From RGIG2945 sp045540355 (GTDB lineage: Bacteria; Bacillota; Clostridia; Oscillospirales; Acutalibacteraceae): a DNA stretch of 63,496 bases. The notes beneath the pieces were generated by a model that saw nothing but the letters and a program-made list of their open reading frames with translations, made no database searches and had not been told where the DNA came from. Every line of letters begins with the position of its first letter. The stretch's first letter is position 1. The translations under genes and the position numbers were made by a program. Shown here piece after piece: positions 25,903 through 34,220 of this stretch. The stretch is taken from the NCBI GenBank assembly GCA_045540355.1, contig JAZQHB010000073.1, positions 1-63,496 of the forward strand, read 5' to 3'.

Positions 25903-25995
25903 GCACTTTTTTTGAACAATTTTAATAATTTTTATATTTGTCTAAAACACAAAAGTGCCACTGTGCCGGGCGAGTAAAGTGAAATAAAATTTTAC

Positions 25996-26192
25996 GCGAT
26001 ATAAAACTCTGACGAGTTTTGCGATATGTTCAAAGAACGCGATATATTTTAAAAAATGTGATATGTCGCTCACGCGACGAGAAAAGAGTTTTATATCATA
26101 TCGCATACGAAGTATATATCGCATTTGTGTAACAAATATATCGCACAAACACAGTTTGTATATCGCTGTTTTGATATCATGATATCAAAACA
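25996..26192. repeat. hairpin array B: small hairpins separated by GCGATAT/ATATCGC linkers
   Basis: GCGATAT occurs at 25996, 26021 and 26039 and as GTGATAT at 26058. The reverse complement ATATCGC occurs at 26098, 26116, 26138 and 26160. Hairpins between linkers all differ: AAAACTC/GAGTTTT (26003-26020), GTTC/GAAC (26028-26038), ATTTT/AAAAT (26046-26057), GTCGC/GCGAC (26065-26078), ATAC/GTAT (26105-26115), ATTTGT/ACAAAT (26123-26137), ACAAAC/GTTTGT (26145-26159), and a perfect 12-bp stem (26167-26192). The first unit (25996-26009) is also complementary to 26086-26104 with a small insertion, so the left half is bounded by an inverted repeat. It lies between the DUF1643 terminator and the rpoB promoter. 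Confidence 0.85.
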
Positions 26193-26197
26193 CATAA

Positions 26198-26226
26198 AAA
26201 ACAACCTGCCGGTTTCCCGACAGGTT
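26198..26226 (-). terminator. terminator of the acyltransferase-DUF1643 operon
   Basis: On the minus strand AACCTGTCGG-GAAA-CCGGCAGGTT (26203-26226) carries a GAAA tetraloop and is followed by GTTTTTT. It is 15 bases past the DUF1643 stop and borders hairpin array B. Confidence 0.9.
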
Positions 26227-26241
26227 ATAAAACATATTTTC

Positions 26242-26772
26242 TCAAAGTGTTTTGATGTATGATGCCATATCGAAATCAACTAATGTAGCGGTTTTCTTTT
26301 GATATAAGGGATGTTTAGGAGCACCACTTTTATTAACAGCTGTTGCAAACCACCTGATATTTTCTTGTGGCAATTTATTATATATATCCTTAAAACAAAT
26401 CGGCAAATACTCTCTATCGTAAATATGATTTCCGAAAGCCGCCCAAATATCAAGCTGCGAATATTCTGATACAGTTTGAATTATTATCTCTATATTTTTA
26501 AGATGTTCAGAATCATTAACACATTCTTCCAAGTCATCGAACACAGTATCGCGTTTAGGGTATACATTAAACATAATAAAACTATCATAACCATTATGTG
26601 TAGCAATACATTCAACCTTTTTGAGTGTTGGGTCTAATTTATCCGGAGTAGCAGTACTTGGATTTATGCCAAAACAAAAAAGCGTTTTCTTTCCCTTCGT
26701 ACCTAAAACATATCTGATACTGTTATCTTGATTATTGACATAAACCCATTCTATCTTATCTTTTGATTTCAT
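26242..26772 (-). CDS. DUF1643 domain protein
   Basis: About 176 residues. The family hallmark FGINPSTATPDKLDPT (near residue 33) and the later FNVYPKRDT and WAAFGNH segments identify DUF1643, a cytosolic family of unknown function often found in phages and accessory islands. The second of two adjacent ATGs is preferred because GGAG then sits 5 bases upstream. It lies 14 bases after the acyltransferase stop and is likely co-transcribed with it. AT content is higher than in its neighbours, consistent with acquisition, but this is only an impression. Confidence 0.8.
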   Translation of the reverse strand: MKSKDKIEWVYVNNQDNSIRYVLGTKGKKTLFCFGINPSTATPDKLDPTLKKVECIATHNGYDSFIMFNVYPKRDTVFDDLEECVNDSEHLKNIEIIIQTVSEYSQLDIWAAFGNHIYDREYLPICFKDIYNKLPQENIRWFATAVNKSGAPKHPLYQKKTATLVDFDMASYIKTL

Positions 26773-26786
26773 CATAACTCCTATTT

Positions 26787-28004
26787 CTACTTCGCCTTTA
26801 GCTCAAAGAATATCTTTACCATATTGATAAACTTCATTACGAGTTTACCGTCTTCGAATACACAGCGGTAAATTGTCTGTCCGTCCTGAATTTCAAGATG
26901 CTTGCCGGGTGAGAAAGGCAAGGTCGGGAATTTGGATATAGGAATTGAAAGTGAAACTTCCTCACCTTTCAATTCTCCCTCAATCAAAAACTTTTCGGGA
27001 TTAAGAGTGAGTGTGCCATGACCGACTTTTATATACTTGTTTTTCTCTGGGTCAACCATGTGAATATCGGTTTTGGCTGAAACGGTTGTTTCCTCGCCTT
27101 TGGAAAGCTTTTCCTTGAAGCTGTTGTATATCAGCTTACTCCAATCGGAGACATATCTGATTTCTTCACCGACATCTCCGTTTTTATATAAGAAGCCATA
27201 TTCGTCGGAAGTCTGTGAAAAGCCACATTCCGTACAATACAATGTATCTTCATTTCCGCCGACTGCGATTGTGAACTCTTTTCCGCAATTCGGACAGACA
27301 TAGAGAACATTTTCAAGTCCTCTGACATTGTTGCCTTTTTTATATTTCACCTGAAGCTCTTCCTGCTCTCTGTAAGCATCAAACAACAGTGCTTCTTCGG
27401 TCTTTTCCTTTATGGTTTCCAAGTCCATATCTGCAAGCTCATCTTTGTCAAAAAGCTTGTAGACATCTAAAACCGTTTTGCCCGGTCTGAAGCCCGATGA
27501 CCACTTGGGCATTGCGAAATATGTACCTGAGATTTTTGCCATATACACATCTACACCGAGCCACTTTAAAAGCTTGCAGGTTGCTGCAGGAATGGGTGTT
27601 GATAAACCGTCCTCGCACATAAGACCTGCGGGATAAATCGCTATCGGCTCACCCGCATCAATTACCGCACGGATTTTTTTCATGTCAGATATGCTTGTCT
27701 GAAACTGTTGTTTGGGCAAAACGCAAAGCTTGTCCAATACACCTTTAATAGGCAAGCTTTGATAGAAAGAATTGCTGATGACAAAAGTCATCGTTCTTTT
27801 GCAAATACCTATCAAAGTAACAAAATCATACGCCGCCTGATGATTTGCAATAACAATAAAAGGACCTTTTTTATCTTTTATCTCATTGCGGACAACCTTG
27901 CGTTTAAAAACAAAGGTCGCTACGAGATTTGAAATTGCCTGTGCTGTTCTGTAAAAAAACAGGTTGGGTCTTTGATACTCATTATTGGGTTTTTTATTTT
28001 CCAT
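26787..28004 (-). CDS. lysophospholipid acyltransferase-like protein with inserted zinc ribbon
   Basis: 405 residues. The acyltransferase HX4D motif is NHQAAYD (residues 54-60), followed by the substrate-side motif IAIYPAGLMCEDG, as in 1-acylglycerol-3-phosphate acyltransferases. After this domain comes a zinc ribbon (CPNC at 237-240, CTEC at 257-260) and a ~140-residue C-terminal part of unknown function. Standard PlsC proteins are only ~200-250 residues, so the C-terminal half is extra. It starts at ATG behind GAGGGGTG and has its own promoter. The likely role is phospholipid or lipid-tail acylation at the inner membrane face; the acceptor is unknown. Confidence 0.75.
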   Translation of the reverse strand: MENKKPNNEYQRPNLFFYRTAQAISNLVATFVFKRKVVRNEIKDKKGPFIVIANHQAAYDFVTLIGICKRTMTFVISNSFYQSLPIKGVLDKLCVLPKQQFQTSISDMKKIRAVIDAGEPIAIYPAGLMCEDGLSTPIPAATCKLLKWLGVDVYMAKISGTYFAMPKWSSGFRPGKTVLDVYKLFDKDELADMDLETIKEKTEEALLFDAYREQEELQVKYKKGNNVRGLENVLYVCPNCGKEFTIAVGGNEDTLYCTECGFSQTSDEYGFLYKNGDVGEEIRYVSDWSKLIYNSFKEKLSKGEETTVSAKTDIHMVDPEKNKYIKVGHGTLTLNPEKFLIEGELKGEEVSLSIPISKFPTLPFSPGKHLEIQDGQTIYRCVFEDGKLVMKFINMVKIFFELKAK

Positions 28005-28029
28005 TAAATCACCCCTCTTGACAATTGAT

Positions 28030-28058
28030 ATTTTATCATAAAACATCAATTATTGCAA
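28030..28058 (-). promoter_or_regulatory. promoter of the acyltransferase-DUF1643 operon
   Basis: Minus strand TTGCAA (28053-28058), 17 bases, TAAAAT (28030-28035). Confidence 0.6.
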
Positions 28059-28063
28059 GTAAG

Positions 28064-28100
28064 AAAAAAACTGTCGGTCACCAATAACGACCGACAGTTT
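28064..28100 (-). terminator. terminator after the beta-helix protein gene
   Basis: CTGTCGGTC (28071-28079) pairs with GACCGACAG (28089-28097), followed on the minus strand by a T-run of seven. Confidence 0.9.
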
Positions 28101-28103
28101 TGT

Positions 28104-30251
28104 TTAACTAAATAAAGTTTTTGTTCCCGCATCAATTTCAAAAGGCTTGAAACCTGTTTCCCGTACGGGAGAATTTTTTGCGATGATAAAGTTTCTGTTA
28201 TCCGCATCCATAAATCCCGGATCGGCAAATGTTGCGTTATTATAATAACCTCTCGACACCATTGTCACAATATTATATCTTTCACCGATTTTTGTCGAGG
28301 TATCAGAGTAGACATTGCCTTTATGTTTTGTATCCCAATAAATGTTTCCGTCGTCAACAAACCAACCCTCTTTTGTTGTGTTGAAATACATCGGTACATT
28401 TTCACCGTAGAGGATATTGTTTTGGAAATAAAGCGAATTGTGTTCTTCACGTCTGGAAATTCTCATTATTCCTTCACCGCCGAAAGCGAAGATATTATTT
28501 CTGATCATATTATCTTTTCCGTAGTGCTGATGGAAGCATTGTGATGAACAATCATAAGCCAGGTTGTTTTCTACAAGAATACCGCTTGAGCCTTCATCGA
28601 GATATATACCCCAACCGCCGTAACCGTAATTACCGCCGTAACAACCGACATTATAGATAACATTTCCGCTTAACACCGTATCAGGCTGAATACCGAGCGT
28701 ATAGATACCGCCCATATCAGAAAGCCATCCGTTGCCGATGTTATAAATAAGGTTATTTCTGACCTTTATCGCGTTTGTCGGATTTTCTGCATATCCCCAC
28801 ATCCAACCGACAGAAATACCTGTGTACCAACCGTCATGGATTTCGTTGTGTTCTATTTCACAATCTGAAGCGTGAACAACAATAACTCCGATTGCACCGT
28901 TGAAGATACGCCCGTACTTGCTGATATTACAATCATAAACCCTGATGTTTTTTGTTGTTGCCGGGATACTGTAATCGCCCTTGATGTAAACCGCATTTGC
29001 ACCTATGTTTTCAAACTTACAGGTTTCGACTGAAGAATCCGTTACATTTGAGCCCAACATAAGACCCGCATTTGAAAGGTTAGTGAATGTACAGTTAACG
29101 AAATTTATATTCTTCGCATTTCTGACTTCAATCGCCGCGGGTTGGTCATATGCCGCCTGCGGAAAATTCGGTGTATATTTTATATTATCAAAACTCTCGT
29201 TTTCTTCGGGCACAAAAGCTCCGGGTGTTCCTATCCATGTTCCGTCTGCAACGGACCAATCCGTTTTAGTGAACTTTATACCTTGAAAACTTATATCATT
29301 CACACCCGAAAGTTCTATCAGTTTTTCTGTTGCACCTGTGTATAAAACCGTGTTTTCTGCGGTATCTCCGACTTCAGGTATGTAATAAAGTTTTTCTTCT
29401 GCTCTGTCAAGATACCATTCTCCCGGTAAAGAGAGTTTTTCACGGACATTTTCAAAGACAAAATTATCATCTTCTCTCAGATTAAGACTCGACGGTTTTG
29501 TCAGTTCAATTCTGCCCGAGTCTGTATCGATGTTTGCTATCGGAAGCATTTCATCATACCAATAGTGCTGAACTTTGACTCTTACATCGCTTAAATTTTC
29601 AAAATTCATGACTTCGGTTTTATCCGCATAAAAAGCCACAAAGTTATTCCAGACATCAACCGTATTGATTATGTCTTTTTCATCGACTGCTTTGATTTTG
29701 AATGCGTCCTCTTTCGGCCATTGTGAAAGCGGTAAACGTTTTTCGCCTTTAAAAAGTGATTTGAAATATCCGTCCTTTTCAACATCAACATCAGCCGCCA
29801 AAGCGGACACACCGTTTATAGTTGTATCTTCCCATTTATCAATAGCTCTGCCGCCGCTAAAGATAACTTCCTCATTCGGATATGAGCGGTAAGTTACATT
29901 TGACTTATCTTCAGCATAAAAAACAACTGATTTATCAAACTGATACTCTCCGCCTCTGAACCATACCGTTATGTCTTTATCATAATTTATATTTTTCAAT
30001 CTGTTTTTTGCTTCCGCGAGAGTCTTTAAAGGCTCTTTAACCGTACCCGCATTTTCATCATTGCCGTCCGGTGATACAATCAGATCATATTCATTCATAG
30101 AAAACTCTCCCTCATCATAGACAGTTTTTTCTTCTTTTTCCGTCACAGGGTCATATACTCCCGCAAAATCATCTGCAGGACAAAAAATCAGATTAAGCAT
30201 CGTAAAAATCGCCGTGATTATTGCTACCGCTTTGGTCAAAAAACTCTGCAT
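28104..30251 (-). CDS. secreted right-handed parallel beta-helix protein
   Basis: 715 residues. A hydrophobic N-terminus (residues 8-26) acts as a signal peptide or anchor. The central and C-terminal parts carry repeated short strands with NN/DN turns (VRNNLIYNIGNGW, LSGNVIYNVGCYG, VENNLAYDCSS, IRNNIFAFGG), typical of the pectate-lyase-like right-handed beta-helix. An N-terminal LIVSPDGNDENAGTVKEPLKTLAEA segment is the common DUF1565-like start of such proteins. The family includes polysaccharide lyases and hydrolases; the substrate is unknown. It begins 4 bases after the MFS gene stop, so uptake and extracellular degradation may be linked. Confidence 0.8.
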   Translation of the reverse strand: MQSFLTKAVAIITAIFTMLNLIFCPADDFAGVYDPVTEKEEKTVYDEGEFSMNEYDLIVSPDGNDENAGTVKEPLKTLAEAKNRLKNINYDKDITVWFRGGEYQFDKSVVFYAEDKSNVTYRSYPNEEVIFSGGRAIDKWEDTTINGVSALAADVDVEKDGYFKSLFKGEKRLPLSQWPKEDAFKIKAVDEKDIINTVDVWNNFVAFYADKTEVMNFENLSDVRVKVQHYWYDEMLPIANIDTDSGRIELTKPSSLNLREDDNFVFENVREKLSLPGEWYLDRAEEKLYYIPEVGDTAENTVLYTGATEKLIELSGVNDISFQGIKFTKTDWSVADGTWIGTPGAFVPEENESFDNIKYTPNFPQAAYDQPAAIEVRNAKNINFVNCTFTNLSNAGLMLGSNVTDSSVETCKFENIGANAVYIKGDYSIPATTKNIRVYDCNISKYGRIFNGAIGVIVVHASDCEIEHNEIHDGWYTGISVGWMWGYAENPTNAIKVRNNLIYNIGNGWLSDMGGIYTLGIQPDTVLSGNVIYNVGCYGGNYGYGGWGIYLDEGSSGILVENNLAYDCSSQCFHQHYGKDNMIRNNIFAFGGEGIMRISRREEHNSLYFQNNILYGENVPMYFNTTKEGWFVDDGNIYWDTKHKGNVYSDTSTKIGERYNIVTMVSRGYYNNATFADPGFMDADNRNFIIAKNSPVRETGFKPFEIDAGTKTLFS

Positions 30252-30255
30252 GAAC

Positions 30256-31497
30256 TCACGCCTTTCTTCTTTTGAAAAATACGAATATCAATATTGCCGT
30301 TCCGATTAAGGGGAATATTGCAGTAACAAGCATTCCTGCTTTGAGTCCAATCTGCTCTGTCGATAAACCGATCGTTTGACTAAGATTTACCGCAAAATCT
30401 GTTACGGAAACCTTATCAACCACCGCACCTAAAAGCTGAGGTGCTATACCCGCACCGAGGTCGCCGCCTGCCGCCATAAGTGCATACGCCGCAACTCCTA
30501 CTCCCGGTACTTCTTCCTCCATGAGAATAAGTGCACCCGGCCAAAGCATTGATGTAAATATACCGACCAGAATACAAGCAATAAAAACTGCTGTAACATT
30601 AAACGAAAAGCCTACCACAATGTAGCAAACTGCTGCACCTGCCATACCGACAAGCAACATTCTGAAAATATTTTTGCCGTACTTTGCATAAGAAATTCTT
30701 GTTATACCGAGTAAAATCGCAAACATTGCCATTCCGAGGATATCTCCGAGTGTTTTGTCGATGCCGAGAGAATTTTCCATAAAGCTTGAAATCCAGCTTG
30801 ACATTGTATTTTCCGCACAGCTGCCGAAGAAGATTACACCGACACAAAGTGCCATTGTCAACGCCCTGCGTTTTGTACCTTTTGTGCCATCTGAACCACT
30901 TACCGACATATCCATTTCAGGCATCGGTGAAATTGCAAACAACACGGCTGAAACAGCGGGCAAAACAGCCCAGAAGAAAGTGAGGTACATCCAGTTTTCA
31001 TTTCCGAAAAATCTTAAAAACAATGTACTGATTACTACAACTGTAAATACTCCGAATGCATAAAGCGAGTGAAGCATACTCATATCCTTTTGCGGATTAT
31101 CAGACGGAATTGCCGCTATAACAGGACTTAAAAGAACTTCAGACAAGCCTGCCGAGATTGAAAAAAGCACGGTTCCCACAAGTAGTCCCGAATACGCATA
31201 CTGCGGAAAAAGCATAGGCACTAAAGCAAAGATAAATAAACCGAGCGATGTTATAAGCGGCATAACTCTTACAACTTTTTTTACATTGAAATACTTGGGA
31301 AATGCGGTAAATATCAGGTCGATAACAAGCTGTGTTATGAAATTCACCAAGACCAATGAACCTAACAAAGTATAAGATATATTATACATATCCTGATGAA
31401 CCGCAAACAATATCGGCGGTAAGCTGAACACCGACGACATTGTGAAATATGCGGTATAACAAGCAAGCTTTGTCCTCTTAAAATTTTTAGCTTCCAT
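30256..31497 (-). CDS. major facilitator superfamily transporter
   Basis: A 413-residue protein with about 12 membrane segments and a basic central loop (SGSDGTKGTKRR) between the two six-helix halves. GLSEVLLSPVIAAIPSD and the later PGALILMEEEVPGVGVAAYALMAAGGDLGAG resemble sugar and sialate or fucose-type MFS permeases, so a sugar or glycan product is plausible. It starts behind AGAGGT. It is followed by the beta-helix protein 4 bases on, suggesting a two-gene glycan-use unit. Confidence 0.8.
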   Translation of the reverse strand: MEAKNFKRTKLACYTAYFTMSSVFSLPPILFAVHQDMYNISYTLLGSLVLVNFITQLVIDLIFTAFPKYFNVKKVVRVMPLITSLGLFIFALVPMLFPQYAYSGLLVGTVLFSISAGLSEVLLSPVIAAIPSDNPQKDMSMLHSLYAFGVFTVVVISTLFLRFFGNENWMYLTFFWAVLPAVSAVLFAISPMPEMDMSVSGSDGTKGTKRRALTMALCVGVIFFGSCAENTMSSWISSFMENSLGIDKTLGDILGMAMFAILLGITRISYAKYGKNIFRMLLVGMAGAAVCYIVVGFSFNVTAVFIACILVGIFTSMLWPGALILMEEEVPGVGVAAYALMAAGGDLGAGIAPQLLGAVVDKVSVTDFAVNLSQTIGLSTEQIGLKAGMLVTAIFPLIGTAILIFVFFKRRKA

Positions 31498-31572
31498 TTT
31501 TATTACCTCTTAAATCTCTTTGTGCTCGAAAAATAATATCATAAAACAAAGTATATTTCAACCGTTTAAAAC

Positions 31573-31599
31573 AAAAAAGGCTGACATCCGTCAACCTTT
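31573..31599 (-). terminator. terminator that includes the alpha/beta hydrolase stop codon
   Basis: On the minus strand AAAGGTTGAC-GGAT-GTCAGCCTTTTTTG: the TGA stop lies in the ascending arm of the hairpin. The stem is 10 bp with one G-U pair. Confidence 0.85.
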
Positions 31600-32682
31600 C
31601 TGTTCTGCATAATAATTTTCAGTTGCATATTTAAAACCGTCTGCAAGAAATGCTCTCGCTTCCTTTGCAGGTGTTGTCCATGACAACAAATCAAAAGCAT
31701 GGAAGCAACCGTCAAAGGTTTTGAATTTTACATCAACACCTGATTTTTCAAGATTATTCACATACTCGACCGTTTCATCGTAAAACGGCTCAATCGTTCC
31801 TATATATGTAAGTGTCGGGGGTAAATCGGAGTAGTCATTTTCTCTCGCAGGTGCAGCATATTTGGAAACTTTGTCCGTCTGATAATCGTCACCGAGGTAC
31901 ATCTGCCACGCAATTTCGTTTGACTTTGTATTCCATATCGGTGCGTCATTATTCTGCGATGATTCAGTTATCATTCTGTCGTCAAGCATCGGATATATCG
32001 GCATCTGAAATGCGACATTCACATCTTCGGTATCTCTTGCTTTGAGGGTTACCGCCGCACAAAGTCCGCCGCCCGCACTGTTACCGCCGACGAAAATCTG
32101 ATTTGTTTTTATTCGGAGCACATCAGCATTCTCTTCAAGCCACAAAAGGGAGTTGTAGCAATCATTAAATGCCGCGGGATACGGTGCATCTGTTGAGTTG
32201 ATATAATCCGGTGCAACTATTACACAGGGCGATGCTTCCATAAAGCATTTTATAAAAGCCAAATCCTGCTCGGGTATTCCTATTGCATAACCGCCGCCGT
32301 GAATCCATAAAAGTCCGGGGAGATTTTCAGTTTGTCCGTTTGGTGAATAAACACACAATCTGAGCTTTGTTCCGTCTTCTCTGTCTATGTATTTCACTTC
32401 AGTTTTTACGGTCTTTGAAGACGGTTTTACAATCTGTCCGAAATTATCAAGGAAAAAGTTTGCAAACTTAAAAAATCCTTTTGTGAAATTAGGTAAAACC
32501 AATCTTGCCGCATTACCGATAAAACGAAGCTCAGTATGAAGCTCACTTGTTTTCACATTCCACTTATTTTCAAAATACTCTGTAATCATATCTCTTGATG
32601 TTTCGGTTTCCGTCTTTGCCGATGCCGTCAATGGCAGACAAACGAGCAGACAACACAAAATTACGGATATTATCTTTCTCAT
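31591..32682 (-). CDS. exported alpha/beta hydrolase (HGG-type esterase family)
   Basis: 363 residues. A signal peptide spans residues 1-22, with cleavage expected after TASA. The oxyanion-hole motif HGGGYAIG and the nucleophile elbow GGNSAGGG mark the hormone-sensitive-lipase-like (alpha/beta hydrolase 3) group. The C-terminal catalytic His is likely in FDGCFHAFD. The likely activity is a carboxylesterase outside the membrane. The ATG overlaps the stop of the upstream GDPD gene (ATGA), so the two are coupled and may work on lipids or lipid-derived esters. Substrate unknown. Confidence 0.85.
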   Translation of the reverse strand: MRKIISVILCCLLVCLPLTASAKTETETSRDMITEYFENKWNVKTSELHTELRFIGNAARLVLPNFTKGFFKFANFFLDNFGQIVKPSSKTVKTEVKYIDREDGTKLRLCVYSPNGQTENLPGLLWIHGGGYAIGIPEQDLAFIKCFMEASPCVIVAPDYINSTDAPYPAAFNDCYNSLLWLEENADVLRIKTNQIFVGGNSAGGGLCAAVTLKARDTEDVNVAFQMPIYPMLDDRMITESSQNNDAPIWNTKSNEIAWQMYLGDDYQTDKVSKYAAPARENDYSDLPPTLTYIGTIEPFYDETVEYVNNLEKSGVDVKFKTFDGCFHAFDLLSWTTPAKEARAFLADGFKYATENYYAEQKG

Positions 32683-33425
32683 TTTCTCAAAATCTCACTT
32701 GCCAAATCAGGTACATCTGTAATTATCGAGTGAACTGCAAGCTTCTTCATGTGTTCAAGAGCATCCTGGTAATTAACCGTCCATGCGTTTACCATGATAC
32801 CGATTTCATTTGCAATTTCCATCATTTTTTCGTCAATCATTATGAGCATCGGATGGAGTGCATCGAGCTTAAACTGTTTTACAACAGGTCTGATATCTGC
32901 AATTATCTGGTCGGTAATTTTATGGAACGGTGTGAAAAGCAATGCTGTCTTTACATTCTTTTCAAACTCTTTTGCAGCAAGCAAAACATCTTCATCAAAG
33001 CTCGAGATAATCAGCTTTTCAAAAACGCCCAAATCTTTTGACTGCTTGATAACCTTTTCAACTATCGAGGAATTGCGTTCCTTCTGCGATTTGATTTCTA
33101 TATTCATAATTTCAATGCGGTCATCTCGTGATACATCGAGAAATTCATTGAGCTTGGGAATTTTTGTTCCCTTGAACTTTTCGCTGAAAGATGAGCCGAA
33201 ATCAAATTTCAGAAGCTCGTCCAATGTATAATCGGAAATTCTTCCCTTGCCGTTTGAAGTTGCATCTATCGTGTCATTATGACATACAACAACCTCACCG
33301 TCACTTGTGAGATGAACATCGTTTTCAAAACCATTGACATTCATATCAAGTGCAGCAAGAAATGCGGGTATAGTATTCTGCGGTGCAACATGGTTGGCAC
33401 CCCTGTGTGCGATAATGTTAATCAT
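32679..33425 (-). CDS. glycerophosphodiester phosphodiesterase
   Basis: 248 residues without signal peptide, so cytosolic. The family motifs are intact: AHRGA (catalytic His7, Arg8), the metal ligands in FENDVHLTSDG, and VVCHNDTID with the second catalytic histidine. It hydrolyses glycerophosphodiesters to glycerol-3-phosphate and an alcohol. It starts at MINIIAHRG behind AAAGGTGA; the longer upstream frame is not part of it. It is coupled to the exported hydrolase downstream. Confidence 0.9.
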   Translation of the reverse strand: MINIIAHRGANHVAPQNTIPAFLAALDMNVNGFENDVHLTSDGEVVVCHNDTIDATSNGKGRISDYTLDELLKFDFGSSFSEKFKGTKIPKLNEFLDVSRDDRIEIMNIEIKSQKERNSSIVEKVIKQSKDLGVFEKLIISSFDEDVLLAAKEFEKNVKTALLFTPFHKITDQIIADIRPVVKQFKLDALHPMLIMIDEKMMEIANEIGIMVNAWTVNYQDALEHMKKLAVHSIITDVPDLASEILRK

Positions 33426-33530
33426 TTTAATCACCTTTAGAAAAATCGGTACAATGTACCACAATACTCTACCCTAATTATACTACATGAATAAAAAATG
33501 TCAATAAAATATTCAAATTCTGTTCATTGT

Positions 33531-34133
33531 TTAAGCAAAAATCATCTGACACCACTCAACTATTTTAAATCTCGGCTCATACCTCGGTTGTGATTTAACA
33601 AGCTTCACTTCATCATCATTCATATAAGCATCAACCGTTTCACCCTCTGCGGCAGGCAGACACAATGGCGGAAACATCACACACCACCAATTATGACCCT
33701 TGCCCTCTCCTATCAATATTCTTACCGCAAGATATTCACCTGCCGGTAAGGTTACATCTTCATAGGTTCGGGTTTCAAAATATTCCGTTTCGAGCAAAAC
33801 TGTAACGGGATAGTCTTTTCCATGGTCGAATATGACTTTTTCTGCAATGCTTTTCAACCTTTCTTTCTGCGGTGTAATTGCTTTTATGGCTTCATTTACA
33901 TCTGAACTGCCTTCAAAAATATCCGCACCCTCTTTTAATACGGCATCTCGGACTTTGAGTTTCAACGCCTGGTCTTCTTCCGAATCGGAATTTGCAAGAA
34001 TGTGTAATCGCAGAACATCAGACCTTATTTCATCGCAGGTCTGTGCAAAGCTTACGGTCGACGACACGATTGCGGTAACAAGCACAATCGCTAAAAAGAT
34101 AATTTCGATGGTTTTGAGTTTTAATTTTTTCAT
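33531..34133 (-). CDS. spoIIR: stage II sporulation protein R
   Basis: 200 residues with an N-terminal export segment (about 8-29). Family blocks are LRLHILANSDSEEDQALKLKVRD and AGEYLAVRILIGEGKGHNWWCVMFPPLCLP. In sporulation it is made in the forespore under sigma-F, exported into the intermembrane space, and triggers processing of pro-sigma-E by SpoIIGA in the mother cell. It starts at ATG behind AAGGGGA. It is a single-gene unit. Together with sigG it shows that this lineage carries the sporulation programme. Confidence 0.95.
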   Translation of the reverse strand: MKKLKLKTIEIIFLAIVLVTAIVSSTVSFAQTCDEIRSDVLRLHILANSDSEEDQALKLKVRDAVLKEGADIFEGSSDVNEAIKAITPQKERLKSIAEKVIFDHGKDYPVTVLLETEYFETRTYEDVTLPAGEYLAVRILIGEGKGHNWWCVMFPPLCLPAAEGETVDAYMNDDEVKLVKSQPRYEPRFKIVEWCQMIFA

Positions 34134-34163
34134 AAATGTTAGTCCCCTTTTATGTATTGGGGC

Positions 34164-34203
34164 AGAAAAAAGCCGCCCTTACTTGAAAAAGTATGGGCGA
34201 CTT
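34164..34203 (-). terminator. terminator of the secreted metallophosphoesterase gene
   Basis: A 15-base arm (34170-34184) pairs with 34189-34203 around a GAAA/TTTC loop, with one mismatch and one wobble. A T-run follows on the minus strand. Confidence 0.85.
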
Positions 34204-34220
34204 CTTGTTAAACTATTCAA

